Below are positions 33,085 to 43,622 of a DNA stretch of 64,000 bases, piece after piece. Each line of letters begins with the position of its first letter. Positions within the stretch are counted from its first letter, which is position 1. A model generated the notes under the pieces. It had not been told where the DNA came from. It saw only the letters and a list, made by a program, of their open reading frames with translations, and did no database searches. This stretch comes from Argyresthia goedartella. Its lineage: Eukaryota > Arthropoda > Insecta > Lepidoptera > Argyresthiidae. Location of the stretch: contig OX463836.1 in NCBI GenBank assembly GCA_949825045.1, positions 12,603,829 through 12,667,828 on the forward strand, given 5' to 3'. Made by a program: the position numbers and the translations under genes.

Positions 33085-33412
33085 CCTCCCACCAACCCAA
33101 CCCCATTTTGAGGCATCGCGAGTAACACCAATGATGAGCGTTAATTCCGCCATTGGGTTAGTGAACTCACCCAAAAAAATGTAATGACGGATCTAAGTGA
33201 TGTAACAACATCCTATGGAAATAAATGATTTTTGATTTTGATTTTGATTTCCTCCCACCAACCCAACCCCATTTTGAGGCATCGCGAGTAACACCAATGA
33301 TGCGCTTTAACCTCCCACCAACCCAACCCCATTTTGAGGCATCGCGAGTAACACCAATGATGAGCTTTAACCTCCCACCAACCCAACCCCATTTTGAGGC
33401 ATCGTGATTTTG
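33085..33412. repeat. 60-bp repeat block interrupted by a retroposon tail
   Basis: CTCCCACCAACCCAACCCCA followed by TTTTGAGGCATCGCGAG recurs four times (about 33088, 33250, 33311, 33371). Between the first and second lies about 100 bases ending AAATAAATGATTTTTGATTT, a LINE-type 3' end with a GATTTT tail. Confidence 0.85.
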
Positions 33413-33827
33413 AACCTAATGTCATGTTAATAAAATTCGAAACCTATAGGTAACGGGAAAATGACTTTTATTGCAGTCGTTAAGGGGATGACAGTTCCTA
33501 AGACAATCACGCTCTGATTGTTCAAAAATCAATTTGAAGTAAGCGAGCACACTTAAAAATATCAATTTGAAACGATCCGTAAGCCTTATCTATCATGTAT
33601 AATTCTGTTATCTAGGAATTAAAAAGCTTTTGAAAAATTTATCAAAACATGATTATTTGACACTAGCTGACTTTCATTGCAAGTTTGCTTGCTACGCAAA
33701 GTTCGGATTGGACAATTATTCAAAAGCGAATGAATTTCTTAGTGGTCAGATTTGCATCAAGTCCCATACCACCCTCCTTAGCAGCATCCCCTCCCTCACC
33801 ACCTCCCCCCCTTCCCACCCCCCGCAG

Positions 33828-33927
33828 GCTTACAAGGCGCGCGAGGACCGCCTGCAAGACCTGAAGCAGACGTTCCAGGACATCGAGTATATTGTCGATA
33901 GGTTCAACGCCGTTAACTATGATCTGG
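33828..33927 (+). CDS. Ropporin-like exon 12
   Basis: A very strong pyrimidine tract and CCCGCAG precede it, GTAAGG follows. Phase 0 in, phase 1 out. It encodes AYKAREDRLQDLKQTFQDIE and YIVDRFNAVNYDL, a predicted alpha-helix with heptad-like hydrophobic spacing. Confidence 0.87.
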
Positions 33928-33956
33928 GTAAGGAAACACTAATAATGATCTGAATC

Positions 33957-33991
<35 letters not shown>

Positions 33992-33994
33992 GTC

Positions 33995-34259
33995 ATCTAT
34001 AGTCAATAGTCATCTCATCCACAGGAGTCATCCCATACACATTACACACTAGTCTCAAAACACTAAATATACCCAGATCCACACACATACTTCTTCAAAA
34101 AGCAACAATACTAAATACATGTAGAATTGTACGGAAATTCATGGGCAAGGACCGTGATCTTTAGTAGATAAGCACTTGGCGTAAGCCCGTGTACCAGAAC
34201 CTCTTTATTACAAGAGTGAAATGAAAAATTCATAAAAATATAATAATAATAATAATAAT
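33995..34259 (+). mobile_element. 3' end of the restriction-like-endonuclease LINE, second copy
   Basis: GTCATCCCATACACATTACA ... ATTCATGGGCAAGGACCGTG matches the minus-strand copy at 15060-15345, including the 3' UTR (GCACTTGGCGTAAGCCCGTG) and TAA-repeat tail. Confidence 0.85.
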
Positions 34260-34405
34260 ACCTTGGACACTATTTACACACATTTATCTAGCCCCAAACT
34301 AGGATTCCCTGTATCTTGGGTACTAGACAACGATACACATACTTATATAGATAAATATTATACTTAGATAGATAAACAACCATGACTAGGGTACAAACAT
34401 CTAAA
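34256..34405 (-). mobile_element. 5'-truncated SINE
   Basis: CCTTGGACACTATTTACACA to CCATGACTAGGGTACAAACA matches the body of the SINE at 8963-9236; the tRNA head is missing. It abuts the LINE tail, tail to tail. Confidence 0.85.
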
Positions 34406-34685
34406 CTCAATATCTAATTCCATAGGAAATTATAGATAGACACCTGCGCTCTTGATTATTTCCGGAGCGGCCGACACGGCGTAAGTTACGTCGCTGCAGT
34501 TAGAGTGTGCGGACTCGGTGACCGTGGTCTGTATGATATTGCTCCACTACACAGGTCACATGATGTGCGATTGAAAAATTGGCCATTTTCGCCGCGATCA
34601 TGGGTAGCTCTCAACACAATCGTGACTGTTCGTTCATGTACGGTCGCCTGCGCCTAAAAGTATTCTGGCAGGTGATGGCATCTAG

Positions 34686-36553
34686 TAGAGGAAGTGAAGC
34701 ATATTTGGAATACCACTTTGTTTTTTGGCTCTACTAACTTTTGTATGACGGCTAAAATCGTGATAAAACATTAATATGGTAGAAAAACGACCTGTTTATC
34801 GGTCTTGAAAATATCAAAAACAATTGAACATCATCAGTAGGTAAAATTTCAAGCAGAACACAAAATAGCTGAAACCTTGTCTAGAGATGTGGTGCAGGTA
34901 TTTTGGTATAGTGGTATTCCAAATTGTATTCACCATGCTTAGCTAAAAAATGTGAGGCATGATAATAAACTATCTTAGAAGAAAATATAAGTTATTGAAA
35001 ACTAAATCTTATGATGTAAACAAATGAACTCAAATCATTGCCTGCTTATTGTTGGGTATTCCAAATTACCTGCACTATACGAACTGGGTATTCCCATTTA
35101 CCTTCACCATTCTAAAATTCGGAATATTCCAAATTGTCTTCACTAATATAAAATTATATTTTATTTGTACGATACCTTATGCAAAATGAGGAGTCCGAAA
35201 TAATCATCAAAACCAAATCTTTTATTTTAAACTTCTCTTATTATAATTCTAAACATTAGTTTAATCAGTTCACTTGTTTTTTTATTACTTATTTGCAATA
35301 ATCACAAACGTATGAGCCGGTGTCGTAGCCAGCAAATTCACAGTGCACCCAAAGGTCACACATGAAACACTGCACCCATGTTTCCCCCCTCTTGTCCTCG
35401 CTATACTTACCATTGCAGAAAAAACACTCTGCATCACACTACACATAGGTTTTACACCAAAAGAATCTTCGATTTCTCCAGACGTATCCGAGTTGCGACT
35501 ATTATATGAAATTGAAGATAGGCTGTCAGAGTCATCATTATTTATTTCAGCGAGTGCCTGTTTCCTGCTCTTTTTTCCTTTTACTTTTTTCAAATTATCT
35601 GCCTTTATCTTCTTTATTTCGTTTTTTGGTTTTCTTTTCCTTTGTTTGTTCTGTTTTCAAAGGTTTCATGTGCTTCTTTTTTATGTTCTTGCCCTTTTTG
35701 CCCTTTCCTTTATCTTTTCTGTTTTCAAATTCTTGTTTAATCTTTTGTCTTTCCAGTTTTTCCAGGTTCTTGCTCTTTTTGCCCTTTCCTTTATCTTTTC
35801 TGTTTTCCAATTCTTGTTTAGTCTTTTGTTTTTCAAGGTTTTCCAGGTTCTTGCACTTTTGCACAAATTGAAAAAAAACACAATTTTTTTGTTTTTTTTT
35901 TATTTAATTTTTTGCGATTTTGATATTTTTATTTTATAGATCATAGAAATTCTATGTATTTTTTTTTATTTTTTCGATAAAGTGAAAAATAAACAAAATA
36001 TGTTTTTTTTTTGGGAATCAGTTCACACTTGGCCGATAATAAAATTTGTCAAGCATAATGAGTGGAGTTCTTCGTCATGCTCAGCTCGGATGATGTAAAA
36101 AATTAATTTGGAATAGTAATGGTGAACATTAATTGGAATACCGAATTCCAAATTACCATCACCCCAAGTATTCCAAATTAGCAACACGGCGTGATTCGAC
36201 ATAACCTCAATTTGTGGTTTACTAAACACGCCTATCATTAAAATCACACCTAATTTGCGCAATTTAATTGTTATCTGATAACACTGCTAAACAGTGACAA
36301 AATAATACACAGGATTACACCAATAAAAACAGGTTCAATGTCATACCTTATTTTTTCTTATATCGCTGCTTGCACTTGTCGGTATCTGGACGCCATATTA
36401 GAACAATGGTGGCTCCCTGTCAAAACCTAATCGTAAACTGCCAATGTCTGCTAAGAGTTTACATCCATACAATGGAGATGGCGCTACTGGTATCTGTAAT
36501 AACTTGCTATTCCGAATTGCCAGCAGTATTCCAAATATGCTTCACTTCCTCTA
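34686..36553 (-). mobile_element. TA-flanked DNA transposon with 26-28 bp inverted repeats
   Basis: GAGGAAGTGAAGCATATTTG at 34688 onward and its inverse CAAATATGCTTCACTTCCTC ending at 36551 are perfect, with TA on both sides. Both subterminal zones carry many GTATTCCAAATT(A/G)CCTTCACC-like motifs, in opposite orientation at the two ends, likely transposase sites. A C-terminal transposase fragment lies inside on the minus strand. Length 1864 bases, in intron 12. Confidence 0.85.
35289..35870 (-). pseudogene. Transposase C-terminal fragment, Lys-rich linker and PHD-like finger
   Basis: A Lys/Glu-rich minus frame with internal repeats (KDKGKGKKSKNLEKLERQK) leads to KQALAEINNDDSDSLSSISY and a second frame ending CFFCNGKYSEDKRGETWVQC, then CDLWVHCEFAGYDTGSYVCD and YCK before TAA. 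The Cys/His pattern is the PHD-like finger found at the C terminus of pogo/Tigger-like transposases. The frame changes near 35425-35435, possibly a 2-base GT insertion. The DDE core is missing. Confidence 0.7.
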
Positions 36554-37100
36554 ACCAGCTTATAACTACAACGTCCTGGGTAATAGTTGCGTGGACGTGT
36601 TGTGGTGTGTGGCAGTGTTGTTTATGTGCGTGTTTGAGCAGCACGCCAGCTTGTGTTCGCTATTTCAACTTCTGTGTAGAATAGGTAGTTACTGCTACTG
36701 GTAGGCTACTAACTTGTGGGTTCTTACTTCCATTACTACTGATGTCAAGAATGTTAAAAAGCATTTAAAGATAATAACTACTAGTTGTATTCTTACGTGC
36801 GGGATTTGAACCCATGATCGCCCCCGCCTTATCAATACATAAATGCTAAACGCGCATCATTACATGGACTATCACCAGCTGTGAGAGAGTGGTTGAAATA
36901 TGCTACCAGTTATTACAGCCACCGCCGCCGCCGCCGCCCCGCCCGGCTCGTAGACATTCCGTAAACAGTTCGTTTACGCTTCATAGATGGCAGCACATGC
37001 CTTTATGCTTTAAGAAGCAGGCGACCGTACTTACTAACGTCTGTTGAAGATGGACGTCGAAGCGATAACGGGCAGCTGCGATATATTGCTCAGTAGATAT

Positions 37101-37464
37101 GTCACCGTAAGATTGTCGAAACCGTTAGTTGATAAACTCACAGTTTTTTTTGTTAGTTGGTCAACTATCGACAGATAGTAAACTGTAGCGTACTGCTTAC
37201 TATATGACGCGGTAGTTGATAAACCAACGGTTTAAACCGTTAAATAGTTAACTGGTTTAAATTTGAATTGCACACGAAATACTAGGGCAAACACTGCGGT
37301 AGCTAGGTGAAGACTAGAGGGGCGAGCGCAGCGAAGCCCCCAAATAGTCTTCGTGTTAGGTTGACAGGTAAGAACAAAACAAACGTAAATTCTAAGCCCT
37401 GTCGGTCTGGTTTACTATCTGTCGATAGTTGATCAACTAACGGTTTTGACTATCTTACGGTGAC
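37101..37464. mobile_element. Inverted-repeat element carrying a nested family H copy
   Basis: GTCACCGTAAGATTGTCGAA at the left and TGACTATCTTACGGTGAC at the right; arms of about 34 bases with three mismatches, and GTCAACTATCGACAGATAG further in. Family H fragment at 37275-37384 lies inside. Confidence 0.8.
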
Positions 37465-37859
37465 AGCTACATATAATTATTATCGGAATGTGCATCAAAA
37501 AAAGTCATCAAAAAATATTTTAATTATAATTATAACAAAAGCAAACGTTAAGAGCCTCTAAAGCCTTAACCAAAGTGACATTAGTGACCTTTGATGTACC
37601 GAAAATTCACAGAATAACACCACCGTGCGTGCCTGTAGTCACCGGTTATCGGCCTTTTAGTTTTATTGCCTAAACCGTTGAACCATTTTGAAGAAAATAT
37701 TCGAGGACCCTGGGAACACCGCGTCTAACATCATTGTTTTATATCCTATTCTGATTGTATCACTGTATGTACTAGATGTGTATACGCGTTCAGCGTCACC
37801 GATCCGATCGTGACGGGTCCGTGTCGTTCACCGACCCTTGCTTGATACAACTACACAGA

Positions 37860-37993
37860 TATAGCGGTCCAGTCCTGTCAAATCCAAACTACGTCACAAT
37901 CCAGTTGCAACTAACAACGGTGGACAAGTTACTATGTTAGGGGTATTAGTTGCAAATGGATTGTGACATAGTCTGGATTGGACCACTATACCT
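37860..37993. mobile_element. Near-palindromic inverted-repeat element
   Basis: ATAGCGGTCCAGTCCTGTCA at the left is the inverse of TGGATTGGACCACTATA at the right; TCACAATCCAGTTGCAACTA is inverted in the middle. A second, disrupted copy occupies about 38465-38870, split by 260 bases of other sequence. Confidence 0.75.
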
Positions 37994-38015
37994 GGGGGGG
38001 CCCAATTCTGCTAGC

Positions 38016-38464
38016 ACAACGACCTATCAGTGAAAATGACGCGACGGCGACGGTCAACTTTAGGAATGCTATATTTGGCGTAATATATGGTAGAAATTAA
38101 GGTTATTGCTAATCACATAGATTAGTTATATACCAAAGAGAAAGGGATTACAACAACGGCAGATAAAAGACGACTGGGTGAATCGAATGCACCCAGACAG
38201 ATAGGCGAAGATAGTCACTGACTGGGTGCCTACAGACGGACACCGGCGTGGGGGAAGGCCCAGAAGGTGATGGAGGGGCGACCTGGATAGGTTCCAGTCA
38301 GATTGGGTCGGCATGACGGCCGATAGGAATTTGTGGGTACGATCAAGGGAGGCCTTTGCCCAGCAGTGGGACACAGAATAGGCTAAAAAAAAAGGGGGAA
38401 AAAAAAGAAAACTAAAGTTGACCGTCGTCTTTGCGTCATGGTCACTGAGCGGTCATTGTCTACC
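38016..38464. mobile_element. Inverted-repeat element split by an RTE fragment
   Basis: GCGACGGTCAACTTTAG near 38048-38064 and its inverse CTAAAGTTGACCGTCGTC at 38411 are the inner ends of arms about 53 bases long. RTE-type 3' sequence lies between them. Confidence 0.65.
38130..38395 (+). mobile_element. RTE-type LINE 3' end
   Basis: The frame reads DLDRFQSDWVGMTADRNLWV then REAFAQQWDTE and stop; GGCCTTTGCCCAGCAGTGGG and an A-rich tail end it. Typical C terminus of RTE-like elements of Lepidoptera. Confidence 0.8.
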
Positions 38465-38889
38465 GCAGTTCCTGTCCTCTGTACCATTCTAATCCACACT
38501 ACTTCACAATCCAGTTGCAACTAACAACGGTGGACTAAGTTACTAAAGGCGTATACTTATTGGCGTGCTTTGATTGAACGCAAGCAAAGCATGTCAATTT
38601 GCGCTTTTTCTTAGAAACTTTATTCCATCAGACCGGAAGTATGGCTGCTGATCTCCGAGAAATGTGTGATGTGGACTGAGCGTCACATTGCGATGACGTG
38701 CCTCTAACACTCGTGGTTCACGGTTCAAATTTGGAAGTGGTCTAATTGGGAAGTGAGGGAATCGGGAAGTGGACAACATGGTAACTTGTCAGTATGTATA
38801 TTATTACAGTTAGGGATATTAGTGGCAACTGGACGAAGGGTGGATTTGACAGGACTAGACCGTGTTCTACCTCACTGCTTTGTCCACAG

Positions 38890-39020
38890 GGATGGTTGCT
38901 GGGCGCCAGATGTCCACTACCAGTGGAGAGTTCATTGTGCAAAGTGTCGAGAAGGACATCATGGCATATGTGAACGAGCAGATCGCCATACTGCCAGATC
39001 CTGACCTCAAGAAGAAGAAG
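38890..39020 (+). CDS. Ropporin-like exon 13
   Basis: Phase 1 in after TTTGTCCACAG, phase 0 out before GTACGC. It encodes GMVAGRQMSTTSGEFIVQSV, continuing EKDIMAYVNEQIAILPDPDL and ending in four Lys. No family recognised. Confidence 0.87.
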
Positions 39021-39871
39021 GTACGCGATACGAATCTAAGTTATCACTATGGAACGAATGTTCGGCCACTATTAGGCCATTTTTTTTTATAAAATCGCTT
39101 GAAAACTATTTTAAGAAGAAATAACAAAATACACGCGATTTAAATGGTGCCGATATTTGGCAACCAAGTATTAAAATGGTGCGGATATCCGGCAGCCGAG
39201 TATTTTTCGGTTTGGCCAAAAGCGTGATCGGTTAATCAGCATTTCATGATAAGAACAGTAAGTAACATTACTGTAACATTAATATGTAATAGGTACAATC
39301 GAACCAACTGAATCATGTGATAATTCGTTTGAAACTTTCAAACTTGTAAGATCTATCTAAATGTCAGTGTCTAATCAAATGATAACAAGTTCGTTACCAA
39401 GGAAATAAACCTTCAAGCGATTTTCGACCTACTTCTATTTAAGGGGTTTAGCAAAATAAGCTTATGGTGGGTCATGATTCAGATGGTTCGATAGTACATT
39501 ACAGGTACAAGCCTAAATTATCCGATCGGTTTGTGCGTCAAGCGGTTAGTACCTACGACCAAATATCGCCGAACCCTTGAGTTTTGTTGTAACCGGATTC
39601 TATTTTAATTCCACAAGAGCTCAGCTGTTGCATGCACGATGTTATCACAGTGTACAACCTGATACACCTCGGCGCAAACAGACCACAAAATGACGCAAAA
39701 AAAACTATATGGACTCGCCGCACACGGTAAACACCGGTAGCCGGCACGCGCTGCAAATCGCCGCTGCTAGCTTCTTGTGGCGCCACAAATCCGATCCCTG
39801 ACCGACCACTCGCGCCGACGTTTTGTGGTCCATGTGCGCCGGGTCAATGCTTGTTTGCATTCGTTCCTCAG

Positions 39872-39991
39872 GCCAAGCCCGAAGAGGTGGAGATGATAAA
39901 GCAGCTGCTGGAGCAGTTTCTAGACGACAACATCGAGACCATCTGCCCGGAGGTCGAGGAGGTTGAGGCCGAAGAGGCTCCTATACCGGAT
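39872..39991 (+). CDS. Ropporin-like exon 14
   Basis: Forty codons in phase 0 between TTCCTCAG and GTGAGT. The product is acidic: AKPEEVEMIKQLLEQFLDDN, then an EVEEVEAEEAP run. Confidence 0.87.
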
Positions 39992-41811
39992 GTGAGTATC
40001 CTCCGCATCAGACTGTCCACTGCTAGGCATAAGAGTTGTCTGAGCCTTACATGGATGTCAATCCCTACGATAGAGCTGAAGCAAATTCAAGGTAAGGGTA
40101 ATCAATAACCTAATAGATAGAGATCACCTGGATAACCAAATAGAGTTCCTGTCCTGTAGTAGTAACTGAAGGCGCCTCCACCACTCCAGTCTTCCATCGC
40201 AGGTAGGGTTACCATATCTAGAGAGATCTCAGGCTTTTCAGGCTCATTTCAGGATCTCAGACTTTGGCCTGAGATCTCAGGCTTTACAGGTTCATCTCAG
40301 GATTCCGGCCAGATTTAGGAAGTTTCAGGATTTTTAAATTTTCAAAAAAATATAGATAGTTTTTTTATCCTGTTTATTACAATACCAAATAATAGGAAGA
40401 TTATTATTTGTTATTGTAATTATTTATAATTGATTAATATAAACAAGACCTAAAAAATACTATGTTTTTTTACCTACAAAGCTTAAGTTGGAGTAAATTT
40501 CAGGATTTTCCAATGGGAATCGGGCTTTTTCAATTTTGTGTCTGGTTATCCTAATCGCAGGACACGAGTAGTGGCGCAGCCTATTTAATCACCCATACGT
40601 CCGTCCCATACCATTGGATACCATAATAATAGCATATCTAATTATGTTATCAAGTGGAGCTGTGGCGGGAAATCGGCACTATATTTTGGGTAAAACATTT
40701 TTCAAATAGTACTGGATTTATTGATGTCAACTTAACGGCGAAGGTAATTTAAAGCTGAAATGCGCTCTATGTTATTTTCATTGATCAGAAAACAACTGAA
40801 ATTAAAATGCCATAGCCTGGAGTTGCCGCCCAAACTCTACGGGATACCTTGAATGATACCGTGCACGATCGCTAGATGGCGTAGTTTCATTATCCTACAT
40901 TACTATATAGAAGTGTTTTTGAAGCTTGTTACGTATGATCGGACAAAAAATATTCGCTAAAGTAAACATAAAGTTACAATAGAATGCTAGTTGCTAGTAT
41001 AGAGTTAAAGTTTAGTTCGGTCTTTATGTGGGCCTACGCATTACGCGGTTGCGGTTAGGCTAGCTTGCCTCTTGCCAGGTTGGGCGGCACAGTGCGAATG
41101 AAGTCTAAAAAATCATACGTTTCATTGGGCGCGGCTAACTGCACCCGCAACCGCTCAGGGCGTGGGCCCACTAAGCTTCCTTCATTTTGCGCCAACTTCC
41201 AACTGAATCCAGGTTTTCTCCGCGAGATTGGCAATATCGTCGACCCTTCTGGATGCTGGTCTACCCACAGCATCAACAGCAACAAAATGTCTAGCAGCCA
41301 TTCACTGACTGAGCCTGGATTCGTCGTTTCTTGGATGCAAATAAACAGCAACACGAATTGTACTGTGCCACAGACCTAACTGACTCGACGATCTCCTTCG
41401 ATCCGTAATTGTCGGTTTTTCGGGCACGCATCAAAGGGAATCGCCGCGCCGGGTTGCTTTGAGGTGCCCACACAATCGCCGATCATTCATTCGCCGTCAG
41501 TCAGTGACGCGTTGCACACGTGCGTGTATTCTACTTAAAATACTCAGTACGTACTTAAAATGGCTAGTGGGTGGTCAAATGAAGAGACACAAATTTTCGT
41601 TGAACCTCATTGACATAATGGTTGTGTACCGCTATTAAATAAATTCTTGCAGCAGCAACACACTCCACATCCATCTTAATGTTTGCCGTTTGACAAACTG
41701 CTACGGACGATTGTGTATGCTTTCACGATAATCGTGCCGATTGTAAACGATCACACGATTAACGATCATCGCCGATAGTGAAGTGCAGGCATAAAACATA
41801 AAAATGAAGAT

Positions 41812-41935
41812 AACGACTGCTCCTCTACCCAATAGCTCATGATGGGCCATTGAGAAGAGAGAAATCCATGATCGCGGCGATGATGGCCACTCTTTTAATC
41901 GTCCATCATGGCCCATTGTGTAGAGGCGCCATAAC
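41812..41935. mobile_element. Short inverted-repeat element
   Basis: CTCCTCTACCCAATAGCTCA at the left and GGCCCATTGTGTAGAGGCGC at the right; ATGATGGGCC / GGCCATGATGG and GAGTGGCC-type matches inside. Confidence 0.6.
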
Positions 41936-42075
41936 ACTTCAAAAATAACCATAGATATGTAAAATTTCCTAGATTATTTTAGTTTTGTTTGTAGCCTGCA
42001 GAATCGACAAACTGTCACCTCTGTTTACTATCAATTAAATACCCACTTGTCTTGATTATAATTGCCTATTCACAG

Positions 42076-42230
42076 ATAGTTGTAGTGTGCGCAGTGCCCG
42101 GCATAGGCCCACCAGTCGACGAGGAGATCGTCAATCACTTCGTGTCGTACGCGACCGACGTGGCCAAGTGCCAGGCTGACATGTTCTTGCCGAGAAACAT
42201 CAGGCACTATCTGTGCCCGCCGCTTGAGAA
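42076..42230 (+). CDS. Ropporin-like exon 15
   Basis: Phase 0 in after ATTCACAG, phase 2 out before GTGAGT. It encodes IVVVCAVPGIGPPVDEEIVN and FLPRNIRHYLCPPLE, the least charged and most domain-like part of the extension. A degraded copy of its middle lies about 440 bases downstream. Confidence 0.9.
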
Positions 42231-42366
42231 GTGAGTGAGAAATACCTTGGTTCAATCAATCATTCATTTTATATTTAATTATTTATGTTGTAAAAATTCA
42301 TTAATTCTTCAGAAAAACTTTGGTGTGTCATTTGACTATGATTTGAAGAAACATACAGGTACAGCA

Positions 42367-42505
42367 CCAGGAAGCTCAAGGACGAATTTACGATTCGTCA
42401 TCGCCTGTGTTGGAATGTACCTGTTAATCATGCCATCTCTTTCTAACACAGGCGTGTCGTATCATGTCATGTGACGTATGGTGACTTCGTCCCTGAGCTT
42501 CTTGG
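42367..42505. mobile_element. Inverted-repeat element in intron 15
   Basis: CCAGGAAGCTCAAGGACGAA at the left and TTCGTCCCTGAGCTTCTTGG at the right; inner arms ATCGCCTGTGTTGG and CTAACACAGGCGTG. Confidence 0.8.
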
Positions 42506-42540
42506 GTATACATGTATGGTTCTACTTTGGTCTACAACAG

Positions 42541-42590
42541 TAAGGTCCGCCAGTCGACGATGAGATCGTCAGTGATTTCATGTGCAATTA
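42541..42590 (+). pseudogene. Degraded partial duplicate of exon 15
   Basis: GGTCCGCCAGTCGACGATGA followed by GATCGTCAGTGATTTC matches exon 15 (42102-42150: GGCCCACCAGTCGACGAGGA) at most positions; it would read GPPVDDEIVSDF then stop. It sits just downstream of the intron 15 inverted-repeat element. Confidence 0.75.
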
Positions 42591-42593
42591 GTT

Positions 42594-42920
42594 ATCCATT
42601 CATTCATTCATACAATAATGATTATATTATTTATTCATCCATCCATATTATTATGATCCAATCATTATTTTAATCATTCATAATTCATTACTACTTTCAT
42701 TCATGCATTCATTCATTAATTACTGCATTCATTCATTATTACTGCATTCATTCATTCACAACTGCATTCCTTCATTAATTACTGCAATCAATTGCATTAA
42801 TTCATTCATTAATGCGTTAATTCATTCATAACTGCATTCCTTCATTCATTATTGCATTCATTCTGTTAATACTGCATTCATTTATGCATTACTGCATTCA
42901 TTCATACATTATTCGATCCT
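42594..42920. repeat. Imperfect ATTC / ACTGCATTCATTC microsatellite
   Basis: Degenerate ATTC runs with ACTGCATTCATTCAT-like units recurring about every 20-40 bases. Confidence 0.9.
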
Positions 42921-43007
42921 AACAAAGTGCAACCCTCGTGTCCCTGTTCTAAAGGGTCCGGATGCGCAACTGCCAAAGTTTGATTAATTGCCAATCAATA
43001 ATTTTAG

Positions 43008-43083
43008 ATTCGAAGAGCACGACTACTCGCCCGAACCACCTGCCAAAGAAGAAGTGCCCACTGGCGGTCTAATAATAGAGTAG
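43008..43083 (+). CDS. Ropporin-like exon 16 (stop codon)
   Basis: Phase 2 in after AATTTTAG. It reads KFEEHDYSPEPPAKEEVPTG and GLIIE before TAG at 43081-43083. A polyadenylation hexamer lies about 390 bases on. Confidence 0.87.
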
Positions 43084-43474
43084 AATGAGAACATTCAGGG
43101 AGAAACAAACAGAGTCAGGTATCTGTTGTTGACTAGATTACAAAAATATAGATCTCATAGTCGAGTAGTATGATAGTACACAAGTGTGACAAAATACACT
43201 TAAAACTACCAAGATTGTTGCTCCCACACACGTCACGAGATTTCCCGTTCGGGATGGCAGAGATATCACGAATAGACGTGTGAAATTATAATAATACTTA
43301 ATCATGTACCGAATTGAGTGATCTTTATACATTCTCCGTATGGGACAAGGTGTTGCAAATATTGTTTACATATTTATTTCTATTGATAATGGACTGTAAA
43401 ATTGTTATTTAATATATTGATTTTCATATTTTGTTATTATATTGCACGCCAAATATGGCAGATAAATAGAGATT

Positions 43475-43480
43475 AATAAA
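43475..43480 (+). terminator. Candidate poly(A) signal of the ropporin-like gene
   Basis: AATAAA in an AT-rich stretch about 390 bases after the stop codon, the first clear hexamer downstream followed by a change to repeat sequence at about 43500. Confidence 0.5.
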
Positions 43481-43504
43481 TACAATTATTTATTTATCGC
43501 CTGT

Positions 43505-43622
43505 ATATGTCGCGCCACGAGCTAAGAATGGTGGCCTTGAATGCCTTTTCAATACCTGTACATATGCGCAGTAATTCCCGCCAACGTCGCCCAGCGATCT
43601 TAATTCGTGGCGCGAGGTATAA
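43505..43622. mobile_element. Short inverted-repeat element just past the ropporin-like gene
   Basis: TATGTCGCGCCACGAGCTAA at the left and TTAATTCGTGGCGCGAGGTA at the right. Confidence 0.7.

Larger units (their letters stand above)
3604..43083 (+). other. Ropporin-1-like gene (whole span, 16 coding exons)
   Basis: Joining the 16 exons listed below gives an open frame of 1917 bases (638 residues); all introns are GT-AG and each exon's phase fits its neighbours. Residues 1-214 match ropporin-1-like proteins (ROPN1L / radial spoke protein 11): an N-terminal RIIa-type dimerisation-docking segment (PPKFPYVLKRYAK, then [14 protein letters not shown]), and a C-terminal block with LCETLTKEPDGG and MMYRFLAAID. 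In the family this protein docks on A-kinase anchoring helices in radial spokes and the sperm fibrous sheath. Known members are about 210-230 residues; here roughly 420 more residues follow, rich in Glu/Asp/Lys (acidic run at about 215-246, another at about 407-445) with no domain I recognise. I infer a flagellar or ciliary protein with a lineage-specific extension. The alternative is two genes, but no second promoter or start is evident and phases are continuous. Confidence 0.75.

Noticed and set aside
35343..35939. Plus-strand Phe/Leu-rich ORF that looks like a membrane protein
   Set aside because: It is the reverse of the Lys-rich transposase linker on the minus strand; T-rich complement of AAG/AAA codons gives the hydrophobic look.
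41055..41354. Minus-strand ORF of 99 residues with a hydrophobic stretch
   Set aside because: No splice sites or family match; an alternative frame hints at an RTE-like tail (GRPASRRVDDIANLAEKTWI), too weak to list.
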